6,868 nucleotides of DNA from Bacteroidota bacterium (GTDB taxonomy: Bacteria > Bacteroidota > Bacteroidia > NS11-12g > UBA955), in the NCBI GenBank assembly GCA_947460045.1, contig CANHGC010000083.1:1-6868 (forward strand), given 5' to 3'. The notes under the pieces are model-generated. The model did no database searches and was not told the DNA's origin. It saw nothing but the letters and a program-made list of their open reading frames with translations. A program made the position numbers and the translations under genes. Positions 1 through 6,814 of this stretch are shown here, piece by piece. The number at the start of each line of letters is the position of its first letter. The stretch's first letter is position 1.

Positions 1-652
1 CTTGTCCGTTAAAGGTCTTCAAGGGCAACACTTTTGCTTGCTTGTAGGCCGGGGCTTCTGCACTCACGGCGATGGGGGCTTCGGTGACAGTGGTTGCTAC
101 TGTATCTATGGCATCTGGACCAGGGGCGATTGGCTGCGATAGGGTTTGGTCTGCTGCGGCGGTGCCTGTGACTTCGAGGGCTGGACTCGCAATTTTAACG
201 TCTCTGATGTTATCGCATCCGCCTTCATTGCAAATCTGTCCGTTAAACAACATTTGTATGCCGCCAGCAGGAATGCTTTTCAGTACTTTGATTTTTTGTC
301 GAAACTCGCCTTTGCCGGTAAATTCACCGGTGCTGCAATTGAATACATCGGTTTCTTTGACCATGTGATCGCCCACGCCATAAAATTTGCCCACCAATTG
401 GTAGCTGGGGTTGGGCGTGAAATCGATGCTGGCGCGGATCGGGCCGTTGTCGTCACCACAATCGCTTTTTTCACTATACACGTGAAATCCTTTGGCAACA
501 TCGAATCGAACAATGATCTCGATGACATCACCGGCGGAGGCACTGGTTTTGGAATAACTGGCCTTGAAAGTGGGTTTTGGGAAGCCGGTTTGTGCTTGGG
601 CCCCCAAAAATGTGAATAGGGCAATCAGGGTGAACAGAAAACGTTTCAACAT
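1..652 (-). CDS. DsbD-type thiol:disulfide interchange protein, N-terminal part (runs off left edge)
   Basis: The reading frame opens with ATG at 652 and is still open at base 1, giving 217 residues without the C-terminus. Residues 1-20 form a signal peptide (MLKRF, a hydrophobic core, then GAQA before Q21), so the following domain is periplasmic. Residues about 30-160 resemble the N-terminal immunoglobulin-like domain of DsbD (the DsbC/disulfide-corrector Pfam family). The segment GFHVYSE at 55-61 and the pair C141-C146 in GQICNEGGC fit this; the pair corresponds to the redox-active cysteines of that domain. Two more cysteines lie at C65 and C106. Residues about 161-205 are an Ala/Pro/Thr-rich linker. 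In full-length relatives a membrane CcdA-like domain and a C-terminal thioredoxin domain follow, passing electrons from the cytoplasm to periplasmic thiols. Those parts lie outside the window, so a stand-alone corrector-domain protein cannot be excluded. It is divergent from the neighbouring hydrolase gene. Confidence 0.78.
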   Translation of the reverse strand, partial: MLKRFLFTLIALFTFLGAQAQTGFPKPTFKASYSKTSASAGDVIEIIVRFDVAKGFHVYSEKSDCGDDNGPIRASIDFTPNPSYQLVGKFYGVGDHMVKETDVFNCSTGEFTGKGEFRQKIKVLKSIPAGGIQMLFNGQICNEGGCDNIRDVKIASPALEVTGTAAADQTLSQPIAPGPDAIDTVATTVTEAPIAVSAEAPAYKQAKVLPLKTFNGQ

Positions 653-758
653 GGTATGTACAAATTTCGGGATTTATCGCTTAAAAATAGCATGTTAGTA
701 CACATTCATTGGATAAATCGAATGGGAATTGGTGGCGGTGGTGGTTAGGTTTGCATCG
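653..758. promoter_or_regulatory. Divergent intergenic region (DsbD-like gene / glucosaminidase gene)
   Basis: This 106-bp gap separates two divergent start codons and must hold the promoter of at least one of them. On the plus strand TAGGTTTG at 746-753 matches the Bacteroidota -7 consensus TAnnTTTG exactly, but it ends only 5 bp before the ATG at 759. The nearest upstream TTG (729-731) is 14 bp away, shorter than the usual 17-23 bp. On the minus strand the best candidates match 7 of 8 positions, with no well-spaced -33 element. No Shine-Dalgarno sequence or strong hairpin is visible. Confidence 0.4.
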
Positions 759-2339
759 ATGAAATTTGTTTTTAATCGGTTTTTTCGTTGCAAAGCAGTC
801 TTGGCGGTTGTGTTGATGGGGAGTTTGCTGCCATTGAAAGGACAGTTGATGAGCACGAGGCAGTATATAGATTCCTTCAAATTTGTGGCGATGCAGGAGA
901 TGCGGGCGCACGGTGTGCCGGCGAGTATTACCTTGGGGCAGGGGGTTTTGGAGAGTGCGAGTGGCAACAGCAAATTGGCTAAAAACTGCAACAACCATTT
1001 TGGAATCAAATGCAGAACCAACTGGACGGGCAAGTTTTGTTTGGCCGATGACGATGCCAAAGACGAGTGTTTTCGCGGTTATGAAACGGCGTTCGACAGC
1101 TACAGGGATCATTCTTTGTTTTTGAAGGGCGGTAAGCGGTATTTTTTTCTGTTCGAATTAACGGCCACCGATTATAAAGGATGGGCCAATGGCTTGCGCG
1201 AGGCGGGTTATGCCACCAATCCCAATTATGGGAATATTTTGATTGGCGTGATCGAAAAATATCGCCTCAGTCAGTACGATTCGATGGTGGTTTTGGGCGA
1301 AGACTTTTTTACGCCGATTTCTGCAACCAATCAAACCACGATGGAAGTGAATGGGATACAGGCCATTGTGGCCAAGCCCGGTGAAACGCCGGAGGAGGTT
1401 GCGGCTCGATACAACATGTCTACCTGGCAGATTTATAAGTACAATGATATTTCGAAAGGACAGATGTTGAATCCCGGCGAAATCATTTATTTGAAGCCGA
1501 AAAGACGCAAAGCAACCGAGGGAAATCATACCGTAAAGAATGGTGAAACCATGCGCGATATTTCGCAGAAGTATGGCATGAAGGTGAAGCATTTGTATAA
1601 GTTGAATCGCTTGGAACCGGGTTTGGAAGTGCGCCCAGGGGAGGTGATCAATTTGAAGGAAAAACGGGAGACCCCGCCGGCGATTTTGGAGCGAAACGAG
1701 AATCCCAATCAAGTGCGCGCGGTGGATTTGATATTGAATCAACGGTCGGTGACTACAGAAAATCGTCCCAAGGGCACGGTATACGAAGTTCAGCAGGGAG
1801 AAACTTTGCAAGACATCGCCCAGAGAATGGGTGTAACGGCTCTGGATTTGGCGAGGTGGAACAATTTGGATGGCTATGCAGTGGCGGCCGGACAAATTCT
1901 GGTGTTGCGACCCAATGTGAAAATGAGCGAGGAAACGCAGGTGGATTATCGCAATTTCATGAGCAATTCGGGCAGCGCAAAATCGCCCAGAACCCACATT
2001 GTGATTCGGGGTGAAACGTTGTTTTCGATCGCTCGGTTGTATAGTCTGCCGGTTGACTCACTCACGGTTTGGAATCAGCTCCAAGGCAAGCCGTTGATGG
2101 TGGATCGTACTTTGTATTTGCAGAGAACGGCTGCCGCGGGGAAATCCAAGGTGGATTCCAATTCAGGTTCTGTGAACGGTGGCGCAGTGTACGATGCCTT
2201 TCACTTTGTGCAACCCGGAGAGACTTTGTATTCGATTTCCCGCAAATATTCGGTGTCGGTAGATCAGGTAAAAGAATGGAATCGATTGGCTGGCAATCAA
2301 ATAGAGGTTGGTCAGCGCCTGCGGGTAAGGCCAGAGTGA
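759..2339 (+). CDS. Secreted glucosaminidase (GH73/FlgJ-like) with five LysM-like repeats
   Basis: A predicted peptidoglycan hydrolase of 526 residues that would cut glycan strands as an endo-beta-N-acetylglucosaminidase in the periplasm or at the cell surface. Residues 1-29 look like a signal peptide (basic start MKFVFNRFFR, then a hydrophobic core). Residues about 33-172 are the glucosaminidase domain, with LGQGVLESASGNSKLA around the probable catalytic Glu65, NNHFGIKC at 78-85, and the tail AGYATNPNYGNILIGVIEKY. LysM-like repeats follow at about 199-246 (degenerate), 257-300, 341-384, 413-455 and 482-525. The last four each begin with a V-x-x-GET or equivalent motif and bind glycan in known families. 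Low-complexity linkers separate them. The ATG at 759 was chosen over an in-frame TTG at 729, because starting at 759 puts the signal peptide directly at the N-terminus. Its stop codon lies 10 bp from that of convergent lysC. Substrate and role (cell separation or turnover) are inferred from the family. Confidence 0.92.
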   Translation: MKFVFNRFFRCKAVLAVVLMGSLLPLKGQLMSTRQYIDSFKFVAMQEMRAHGVPASITLGQGVLESASGNSKLAKNCNNHFGIKCRTNWTGKFCLADDDAKDECFRGYETAFDSYRDHSLFLKGGKRYFFLFELTATDYKGWANGLREAGYATNPNYGNILIGVIEKYRLSQYDSMVVLGEDFFTPISATNQTTMEVNGIQAIVAKPGETPEEVAARYNMSTWQIYKYNDISKGQMLNPGEIIYLKPKRRKATEGNHTVKNGETMRDISQKYGMKVKHLYKLNRLEPGLEVRPGEVINLKEKRETPPAILERNENPNQVRAVDLILNQRSVTTENRPKGTVYEVQQGETLQDIAQRMGVTALDLARWNNLDGYAVAAGQILVLRPNVKMSEETQVDYRNFMSNSGSAKSPRTHIVIRGETLFSIARLYSLPVDSLTVWNQLQGKPLMVDRTLYLQRTAAAGKSKVDSNSGSVNGGAVYDAFHFVQPGETLYSISRKYSVSVDQVKEWNRLAGNQIEVGQRLRVRPE

Positions 2340-2349
2340 TTTGGGGCTC

Positions 2350-3618
2350 TTAAGAACGGATGAGGTAGTGGATGGAATTGCCCATGTTCTGTTGCAGCAC
2401 AATCTCTTTGCTTCCCACATCGGAGAGTCGGTCGAAGCTTCCTTGCGGGTGATAGATGCTCAGTAGTTCCATGCCTGTGTGCAATTGAACCAGCAACCCA
2501 AGGTTTTCCAACGATTTTATGAGGGGTTCGTGGCGATTTTCTTTGTTGTCGATCACACACCGAAAGTAGATGGCGGAATTCTGCATCAGATTGCAGCGCA
2601 CTTTGTTTTCGGAAAGCGCTTGAAATATTTGTTTCAGGTGGTCTTCGGCGATGAAAGTAAAGTCGCGGGTGCTAATTTCCAGCAGCAATTGTTGGTCTTT
2701 GTGGATTTTGCAGGGCACTGAAATGGTGCTACTATCGGCGCTCACTTTGGTGCCATTGTCTTCTGGGTTGATGAAGGATTTTACGTAAAGCGGGATGCCA
2801 TTGGCTTGCAAGGGCTGTATGGTTTTGGGGTGAATGACCGATGCGCCGTAATAAGCCAGCTCGATGGCATCGTTGTAGGTGAGTTCTGGAATGAGCACCG
2901 CATTGTTGAATTTTTTGGGATCGGCGTTCATCACACCGGCCACGTCTTTCCAAATGGTGATGGATTCGGCGCCCATGACGCTGCCAAAAATCGCCGCGCT
3001 GTAATCAGACCCTTCTCTGCCCAAAGTGGTGGTTTCTCCTGAAAAACCTTTGCCTATAAATCCTTGAGTAATGACCAAGTTTTTCTTGGCGATGGGCAAC
3101 AAACGATTTTTGATCACTGTTTCCGTTTCTTTCCATTGAACGCGTGCATCGCGGTGTCTAGAATCGGTGAGAATGAAGTTGCGCGCATCAATCCACTGGT
3201 TTGCTATTTTTTGTGATAACAAGTAGTTACTCACGATTTTGGTGGCCATCATTTCGCCGTATCCGATGATTTGATCGTATAAAAAGTCGTAATCTTCTTG
3301 CAAATGGGGGTTGTCTACAAAACATTCGAGCTCCAAATAAAGATTTTTGATGTCACTTACCCCCACCAAATTGTCTTCACCGAACAGGTTATTGAGGATT
3401 TCATTGTGGTAGTCAAACACGGTTTGGAGGGCTTGATTGGCCATGCCCGTGTTGTGAAAACAATGGTGAACAACCTGCTCTAACGCATTGGTAGTCTTTC
3501 CCATAGCGCTAATCACGACCAAAATATCGTTTTGATTGTAAGATTGAATAATACGGGCTACGTTTTGAACTCCTTGCGCGTCTTTTACAGAGGCTCCTCC
3601 GAATTTGAATATTTTCAT
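2350..3618 (-). CDS. lysC: Aspartokinase (aspartate kinase), monofunctional
   Basis: Cytoplasmic enzyme of 422 residues that phosphorylates L-aspartate with ATP, the first step towards lysine/diaminopimelate, threonine and methionine. The amino-acid-kinase domain covers about 1-285. It has KFGGAS at 5-10, VVISAMGKTTNAL at 34-46, GYGEMMA at 119-125, TTLGREGSDYSAA at 197-209, WKDVAGVMNADP at 223-234 and GASVIHPKT at 258-266. Residues about 305-422 form the C-terminal regulatory region. It is ACT-like (LLLEISTRDF, then NLMQNSAIYF) but diverges from the E. coli LysC sequence, so feedback by lysine or threonine cannot be predicted. No homoserine dehydrogenase domain follows. The ATG at 3618 gives the canonical N-terminus. 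The frame remains open upstream to 3768, but that extension is low-complexity and would run into fbp. The gene is divergent from fbp and convergent with the hydrolase gene. Confidence 0.95.
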   Translation of the reverse strand: MKIFKFGGASVKDAQGVQNVARIIQSYNQNDILVVISAMGKTTNALEQVVHHCFHNTGMANQALQTVFDYHNEILNNLFGEDNLVGVSDIKNLYLELECFVDNPHLQEDYDFLYDQIIGYGEMMATKIVSNYLLSQKIANQWIDARNFILTDSRHRDARVQWKETETVIKNRLLPIAKKNLVITQGFIGKGFSGETTTLGREGSDYSAAIFGSVMGAESITIWKDVAGVMNADPKKFNNAVLIPELTYNDAIELAYYGASVIHPKTIQPLQANGIPLYVKSFINPEDNGTKVSADSSTISVPCKIHKDQQLLLEISTRDFTFIAEDHLKQIFQALSENKVRCNLMQNSAIYFRCVIDNKENRHEPLIKSLENLGLLVQLHTGMELLSIYHPQGSFDRLSDVGSKEIVLQQNMGNSIHYLIRS

Positions 3619-3696
3619 CGATGAATGGGGTAGACGGTTAATTGAGGTTTTTGTTGTTGTTTTGCAAAATAAATACCAATTGCTCTGATTGTTGTT
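3619..3696. promoter_or_regulatory. Divergent promoter region between lysC and fbp
   Basis: The 78 bp between the two start codons should hold both promoters. Near its middle lies the perfect 10-bp palindrome TTTTGCAAAA (3660-3669). Two 7-of-8 matches to the Bacteroidota -7 consensus TAnnTTTG meet there back to back: TTGTTTTG at 3657-3664 on the plus strand and TTATTTTG at 3672-3665 on the minus strand. These would give leaders of roughly 25 nt for fbp and 39 nt for lysC. Neither has a well-spaced -33 TTG, so the assignment is tentative. Confidence 0.4.
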
Positions 3697-4719
3697 ATGT
3701 CGTATTCTAAAGTTATCACCCTCGAACAATATATTGTAGACCAACAGGCGCTCTACAAGGATGCCCAAGGCTCATTGAGTAAGATTTTTCGTTCGCTGGA
3801 GTTGGCGGCGAAGATGGTAAACAGGGATGTGAGAAAGGCGGGATTGGTAGATATATTGGGGAATCAGGGTTCCACCAACATTCAGGGCGAGGAACAGAAG
3901 AAGTTGGATGTGATCGCCAACGACATTTTTATCGCTTCGTTGAGTAGGAGCGGAGAGGTGTGTATGATCATTTCAGAGGAGAACGACGATGTGTATTATG
4001 TGGAAGGCGCTGAGAACGAGAAATATATTGTAGCGATGGATCCATTGGATGGCAGTTCCAACATTGATGTGAACGCGAGCATCGGAACCATTTTTAGTAT
4101 CTATACCCGCAAAAATCCAATGTCGAAACCCACCGTGGAAGATTGTTTGCAAAAAGGCAAGCACCAGGTGGCAGCGGGATATTTCATCTATGGATCTAGC
4201 ACCATGTTGGTGTATTCAACGGGTGTGGGTGTGAATGGATTTACTTTAGACGATAGCATTCAGGAGTTTTGCCTGAGTCATCCCAACATTCAAACACCGG
4301 CTGATGGCAAGATTTTCAGTGTGAACGAAGGCAATTTGGAGGATTTCCCACAAGGGGTTCAGGATTATATTTCTTTTTGTAAGGCGAAGGACAAGGCCAC
4401 AAACCGACCTTATTCGGCGCGATACATTGGTTCATTGATTGCGGATTTTCACCGGAATTTGCTCAAGGGCGGGATTTTCATCTATCCCCCTACAGAGAAG
4501 TCGCCCAATGGCAAGTTGCGATTGATGTATGAGTGCAATACGATGGCGTTTTTGGTAGAGCAGGCGGGCGGTGCAGCGAGCACAGGTACTGAGCGTGTGT
4601 TGGATGTGAAGCCCACTGAATTGCATCAGCGCGTGCCGATGTTCGTAGGATCGAAAAACATGGTGGATTTGGCCGTTGCGATGCTCAACGAAGAGTTTGC
4701 TACTGCGGTTCTTGCATAA
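3697..4719 (+). CDS. fbp: Fructose-1,6-bisphosphatase, class I
   Basis: Cytoplasmic, metal-dependent enzyme of 340 residues that hydrolyses fructose 1,6-bisphosphate to fructose 6-phosphate, the committed step of gluconeogenesis. The length matches the usual class I size. The family signatures are intact: [16 protein letters not shown] at 61-76, the metal-binding acidic residues E94/E95 in SEEND, and [20 protein letters not shown] at 114-133 with D115 and D118. Also present are the substrate-binding stretch [20 protein letters not shown] at 241-260 and [17 protein letters not shown] at 276-292 with metal ligand E279. No truncation or fusion is seen. The start at 3697 gives a normal class I N-terminus. 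AMP inhibition is common in this class but cannot be judged here. The last 20 bp overlap the 3' end of recO on the other strand. Confidence 0.96.
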   Translation: MSYSKVITLEQYIVDQQALYKDAQGSLSKIFRSLELAAKMVNRDVRKAGLVDILGNQGSTNIQGEEQKKLDVIANDIFIASLSRSGEVCMIISEENDDVYYVEGAENEKYIVAMDPLDGSSNIDVNASIGTIFSIYTRKNPMSKPTVEDCLQKGKHQVAAGYFIYGSSTMLVYSTGVGVNGFTLDDSIQEFCLSHPNIQTPADGKIFSVNEGNLEDFPQGVQDYISFCKAKDKATNRPYSARYIGSLIADFHRNLLKGGIFIYPPTEKSPNGKLRLMYECNTMAFLVEQAGGAASTGTERVLDVKPTELHQRVPMFVGSKNMVDLAVAMLNEEFATAVLA

Positions 4720-5407
4720 TCATTTGTAAAATTTCCAGCGATTGGATGGTTTTGCCAGGGATGGCATGGATTTCCACGTAATCAACCAATTTATTTACTA
4801 GATTTTTTCTCGTTTTACTGGGTGCGGTATTGATTTCACCAGTGACGATTCTTGCGAGGATTTCGCAGGCCTCGGGTTCGATGGTATTGGAAGGGATGCT
4901 CTTGGCAGTGGCCGCTGTGCCGGAGAGAATATCGAGTCCTATCTTACAAGCTTCTTCATTGAGTTGTAGGCCATGGCCCGTGACTTCGCAAAATTCGAAC
5001 AGATATTTAATGGGTAAAATGGGGAGGTAGTCACATCCCACATTGAGCTGTTGAAACGTGTGTTTGGAAATATCAAACAGTTGCTCTTCGGGTTGTTCCT
5101 CGTGTAAAATGTGACTCAGAAGTTCTAAGAAAAACCATCGCACCTGATCATGCAACGGATTGTGGCTATAGCCCCATCCCGAAAGCAGAGATACTTCTTT
5201 GGCGCGCATCATTCCGCGGGTTTGTTTGTGAAATACCACTTCAATCAAAGTGCCCGGTTGAAACAGTGAATTTTTGTTGTGCTTGCCGTGCAGTCCTTGA
5301 ATCAAAAAAGGGATGAGCCCGAATTCTCGGGTAAACAATTTTACCACCGCCGAATGATCGGTGTAGGGGGTTCGTTTTATTACAATGGCTTCGGTTTTAA
5401 CCAGCAT
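4700..5407 (-). CDS. recO: DNA repair protein RecO
   Basis: A 235-residue cytoplasmic protein of the RecFOR recombinational repair pathway, which in known systems helps load RecA on SSB-coated single-stranded DNA and anneals strands. Residues about 1-78 fit the N-terminal OB-fold domain: [19 protein letters not shown], then [15 protein letters not shown] at 24-38, and a basic stretch, [10 protein letters not shown], before the last strands. Residues about 80-235 are the alpha-helical C-terminal domain, with [17 protein letters not shown] at 131-147 typical of the family. No zinc-binding cysteine cluster is present. The start codon overlaps the stop of the upstream propeller gene in the sequence TGATG, so translation is probably coupled and recO is the last gene of this operon in the window. 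Convergent fbp overlaps its 3' end by 20 bp. Confidence 0.9.
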   Translation of the reverse strand: MLVKTEAIVIKRTPYTDHSAVVKLFTREFGLIPFLIQGLHGKHNKNSLFQPGTLIEVVFHKQTRGMMRAKEVSLLSGWGYSHNPLHDQVRWFFLELLSHILHEEQPEEQLFDISKHTFQQLNVGCDYLPILPIKYLFEFCEVTGHGLQLNEEACKIGLDILSGTAATAKSIPSNTIEPEACEILARIVTGEINTAPSKTRKNLVNKLVDYVEIHAIPGKTIQSLEILQMIMQEPQ

Positions 5408-6489
5408 CAGTCAACCCAATCTGCCAAGAACAAGTTGGTGTCGCGGGTGCCGTGATTTCTGCGGTTAGAACTGAAAATGAGCTGTTTGCCGTTGGGTGAA
5501 AACATCGGGAAAGCGTTGAACATGCTTTCGTTGGTGATGCGCTCTAAGCCGGTGCCATCTTCGTTGATCATGTATAGTTGAAAATCGTAGCCGCGCTTGC
5601 TGTGGTGGTTGCTTGAGAAAAGGATTTTCTGGCCTGCGGGGTGATAAAAGGGTGCCCAGTTTGCCTTGCCCAAATGGGTTATTTGTTTCAAATCACTGCC
5701 ATCCACGTTGCATGTGTAAATTTCCATGTTGGTGGGTTCAACCAAGCCGCGAGACAATAAATCCTTGTATTTGGTGATCTCTTCTTCGGTTTGCGGGCGG
5801 CTGGCGCGGAAGACCAATTTCTTGGAATCGGGCGAGAAAAAAGCCCCTCCGTCGTAACCCAATCCGGTGGTGATTTGACGTTGGTTGTTGCCATCGATGT
5901 CCATAATCCACAGTTCCAAATCGCCGGTGCGGGTGCTTGTGAAAACAATGGATTTGCCATCGGGTGATACCGTTCCTTCGGCGTCATAACCTGGTGTATT
6001 GGTGAGTTTCTGGGTGATATTCCCTTTTAAATCAGCCACATAGATGTCGAAATTGGAATAGATAGCCCAAACGTATTTGCCATTGGATTCTGGTGTGGGC
6101 GGACAATCGGCGTCGCCTTCGTGGGTGCTCGCATACAAAATGTGTTTGTTGTCTGGCATGAAATAAGAGCAGGTAGTTCTACCAAATCCGGTGCTGACCA
6201 ACGCACTTTTGCGCGTTGTGTCTTTGCCCATTTTTTTCACGGGCGATGTAAAGATTTGGTCGCACTGAACCCCCCATTGCTTGAAATTGCTTTGAAAGGT
6301 GATGGCTTTGCTATCGAAACTCCAATAAGCTTCTGCGTTATCGCCGCCGAAGGTCAACTGTCTGAGGTTTTTTAAATGGGTCTCGGCGGCGGGTTGAACG
6401 GTGGCTGCAGCGTGGCTGTTGGTTTCTGTTTGGCCCAGCAGTGCGGTAGCACTGCTGGCCAATGTCAATGTTAAGAGTATGTTTTTCAC
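5407..6489 (-). CDS. Secreted PD40 (TolB-like) six-bladed beta-propeller protein
   Basis: A 360-residue predicted envelope protein. Residues 1-20 are a signal peptide (MKNILL, a hydrophobic core, then LLGQ), followed by an Ala/Thr-rich spacer to about 38. The rest holds six PD40/WD40-like motifs, at about 44-67 (QLTFGGDNAEAYWSFD), 105-122, 161-186, 205-230, 269-294 and 317-342. Most have the form ITxxxxxxxxPxFSPDGKxLxFxSxR. Residues 231-256 are a charged helical insertion (RPQTEEEITKYKDLL) between blades four and five. Four cysteines (C76, C107, C129, C260) are in the extracytoplasmic part. TolB itself has a separate N-terminal domain that is absent here, so this is a TolB-like repeat protein and not TolB. 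No catalytic site is visible. A binding or scaffolding role is an inference. The ATG lies in an ATGA overlap with the preceding gene, and the stop overlaps the recO start. Confidence 0.85.
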   Translation of the reverse strand: MKNILLTLTLASSATALLGQTETNSHAAATVQPAAETHLKNLRQLTFGGDNAEAYWSFDSKAITFQSNFKQWGVQCDQIFTSPVKKMGKDTTRKSALVSTGFGRTTCSYFMPDNKHILYASTHEGDADCPPTPESNGKYVWAIYSNFDIYVADLKGNITQKLTNTPGYDAEGTVSPDGKSIVFTSTRTGDLELWIMDIDGNNQRQITTGLGYDGGAFFSPDSKKLVFRASRPQTEEEITKYKDLLSRGLVEPTNMEIYTCNVDGSDLKQITHLGKANWAPFYHPAGQKILFSSNHHSKRGYDFQLYMINEDGTGLERITNESMFNAFPMFSPNGKQLIFSSNRRNHGTRDTNLFLADWVD

Positions 6490-6692
6490 TGGAAATTGGG
6501 TTCTATGTCTATCGGCGGGACGTACGATTTACCCCTGCCTTTGATTTGGGTTAGTAAGGTTCGGATGCGTGATTTTCTGATGGCCATTTTGTCTTCGGAG
6601 TGGCCTTCGTTCATTGTCATTCTGGTCATGCGTTTCTGCAACTGGTGCAACTTGTGGAACCATTTGCCTTTGTCGTTTTTTTTGCTGCTCAT
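6486..6692 (-). CDS. Small basic protein of unknown function
   Basis: I do not recognise this 68-residue product. It has 16 Lys/Arg against 6 Asp/Glu and no signal peptide, membrane segment or cysteine. Residues 8-24 (KGKWFHKLHQLQKRMTR) could form a basic amphipathic helix. A second charged segment lies at 35-55 (KMAIRKSRIRTLLTQIKGRGK), and the tail is YVPPIDIEPNFQ. Such composition would suit binding to nucleic acid, ribosome or acidic surfaces, but that is inference. I chose the ATG at 6692 because nine A residues lie a few bases upstream, as is common at Bacteroidota starts. An in-frame ATG at 6719 would add nine residues (MSNQKKIII). The reading frame extends to 6833 but that part looks non-coding. 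Its stop overlaps the start of the propeller gene by ATGA, so the two are probably translated together. Confidence 0.65.
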   Translation of the reverse strand: MSSKKNDKGKWFHKLHQLQKRMTRMTMNEGHSEDKMAIRKSRIRTLLTQIKGRGKSYVPPIDIEPNFQ

Positions 6693-6814
6693 GATAATGA
6701 TTTTTTTTTGGTTAGACATCGCATCGGGAAACCGATTCGTTGGATGCAAATTATTCAAAAAATCGAGAATTAAAAATGACATTACACCAAACGAACAAAA
6801 AAAGCGAGGAAAGG
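6693..6814. other. AT-rich gap upstream of the small basic protein gene
   Basis: About 120 bp between the stop of the right-edge gene and the start of the small protein. It probably carries the operon promoter, although read-through from the right-edge gene is possible. TAATTTGC on the minus strand (6753-6746) resembles the Bacteroidota -7 box but is one base short of TAnnTTTG and has no well-placed -33 TTG. No convincing terminator hairpin is seen. Confidence 0.25.

Noticed and set aside
146..619. Plus-strand reading frame of 157 residues at the left
   Set aside because: It lies antisense to the DsbD-type gene, which has a signal peptide and a recognisable domain. The plus-strand translation shows no motif.
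1158..1997. Long minus-strand reading frame (279 residues) inside the hydrolase gene
   Set aside because: It is antisense to a clear glucosaminidase/LysM coding region, and its translation is rich in His, Ile, Arg and Gln with no domain. It is a shadow of the real gene.
2330..2356. Bidirectional terminator between the hydrolase gene and lysC
   Set aside because: Only a weak AGAG/CTCT pairing is present in the 10-bp gap and its flanks, with no U run on either side.
3619..3768. N-terminal extension of lysC by 50 residues
   Set aside because: It would overlap fbp and add low-complexity sequence before the canonical KFGGAS start. The ATG at 3618 fits the family.
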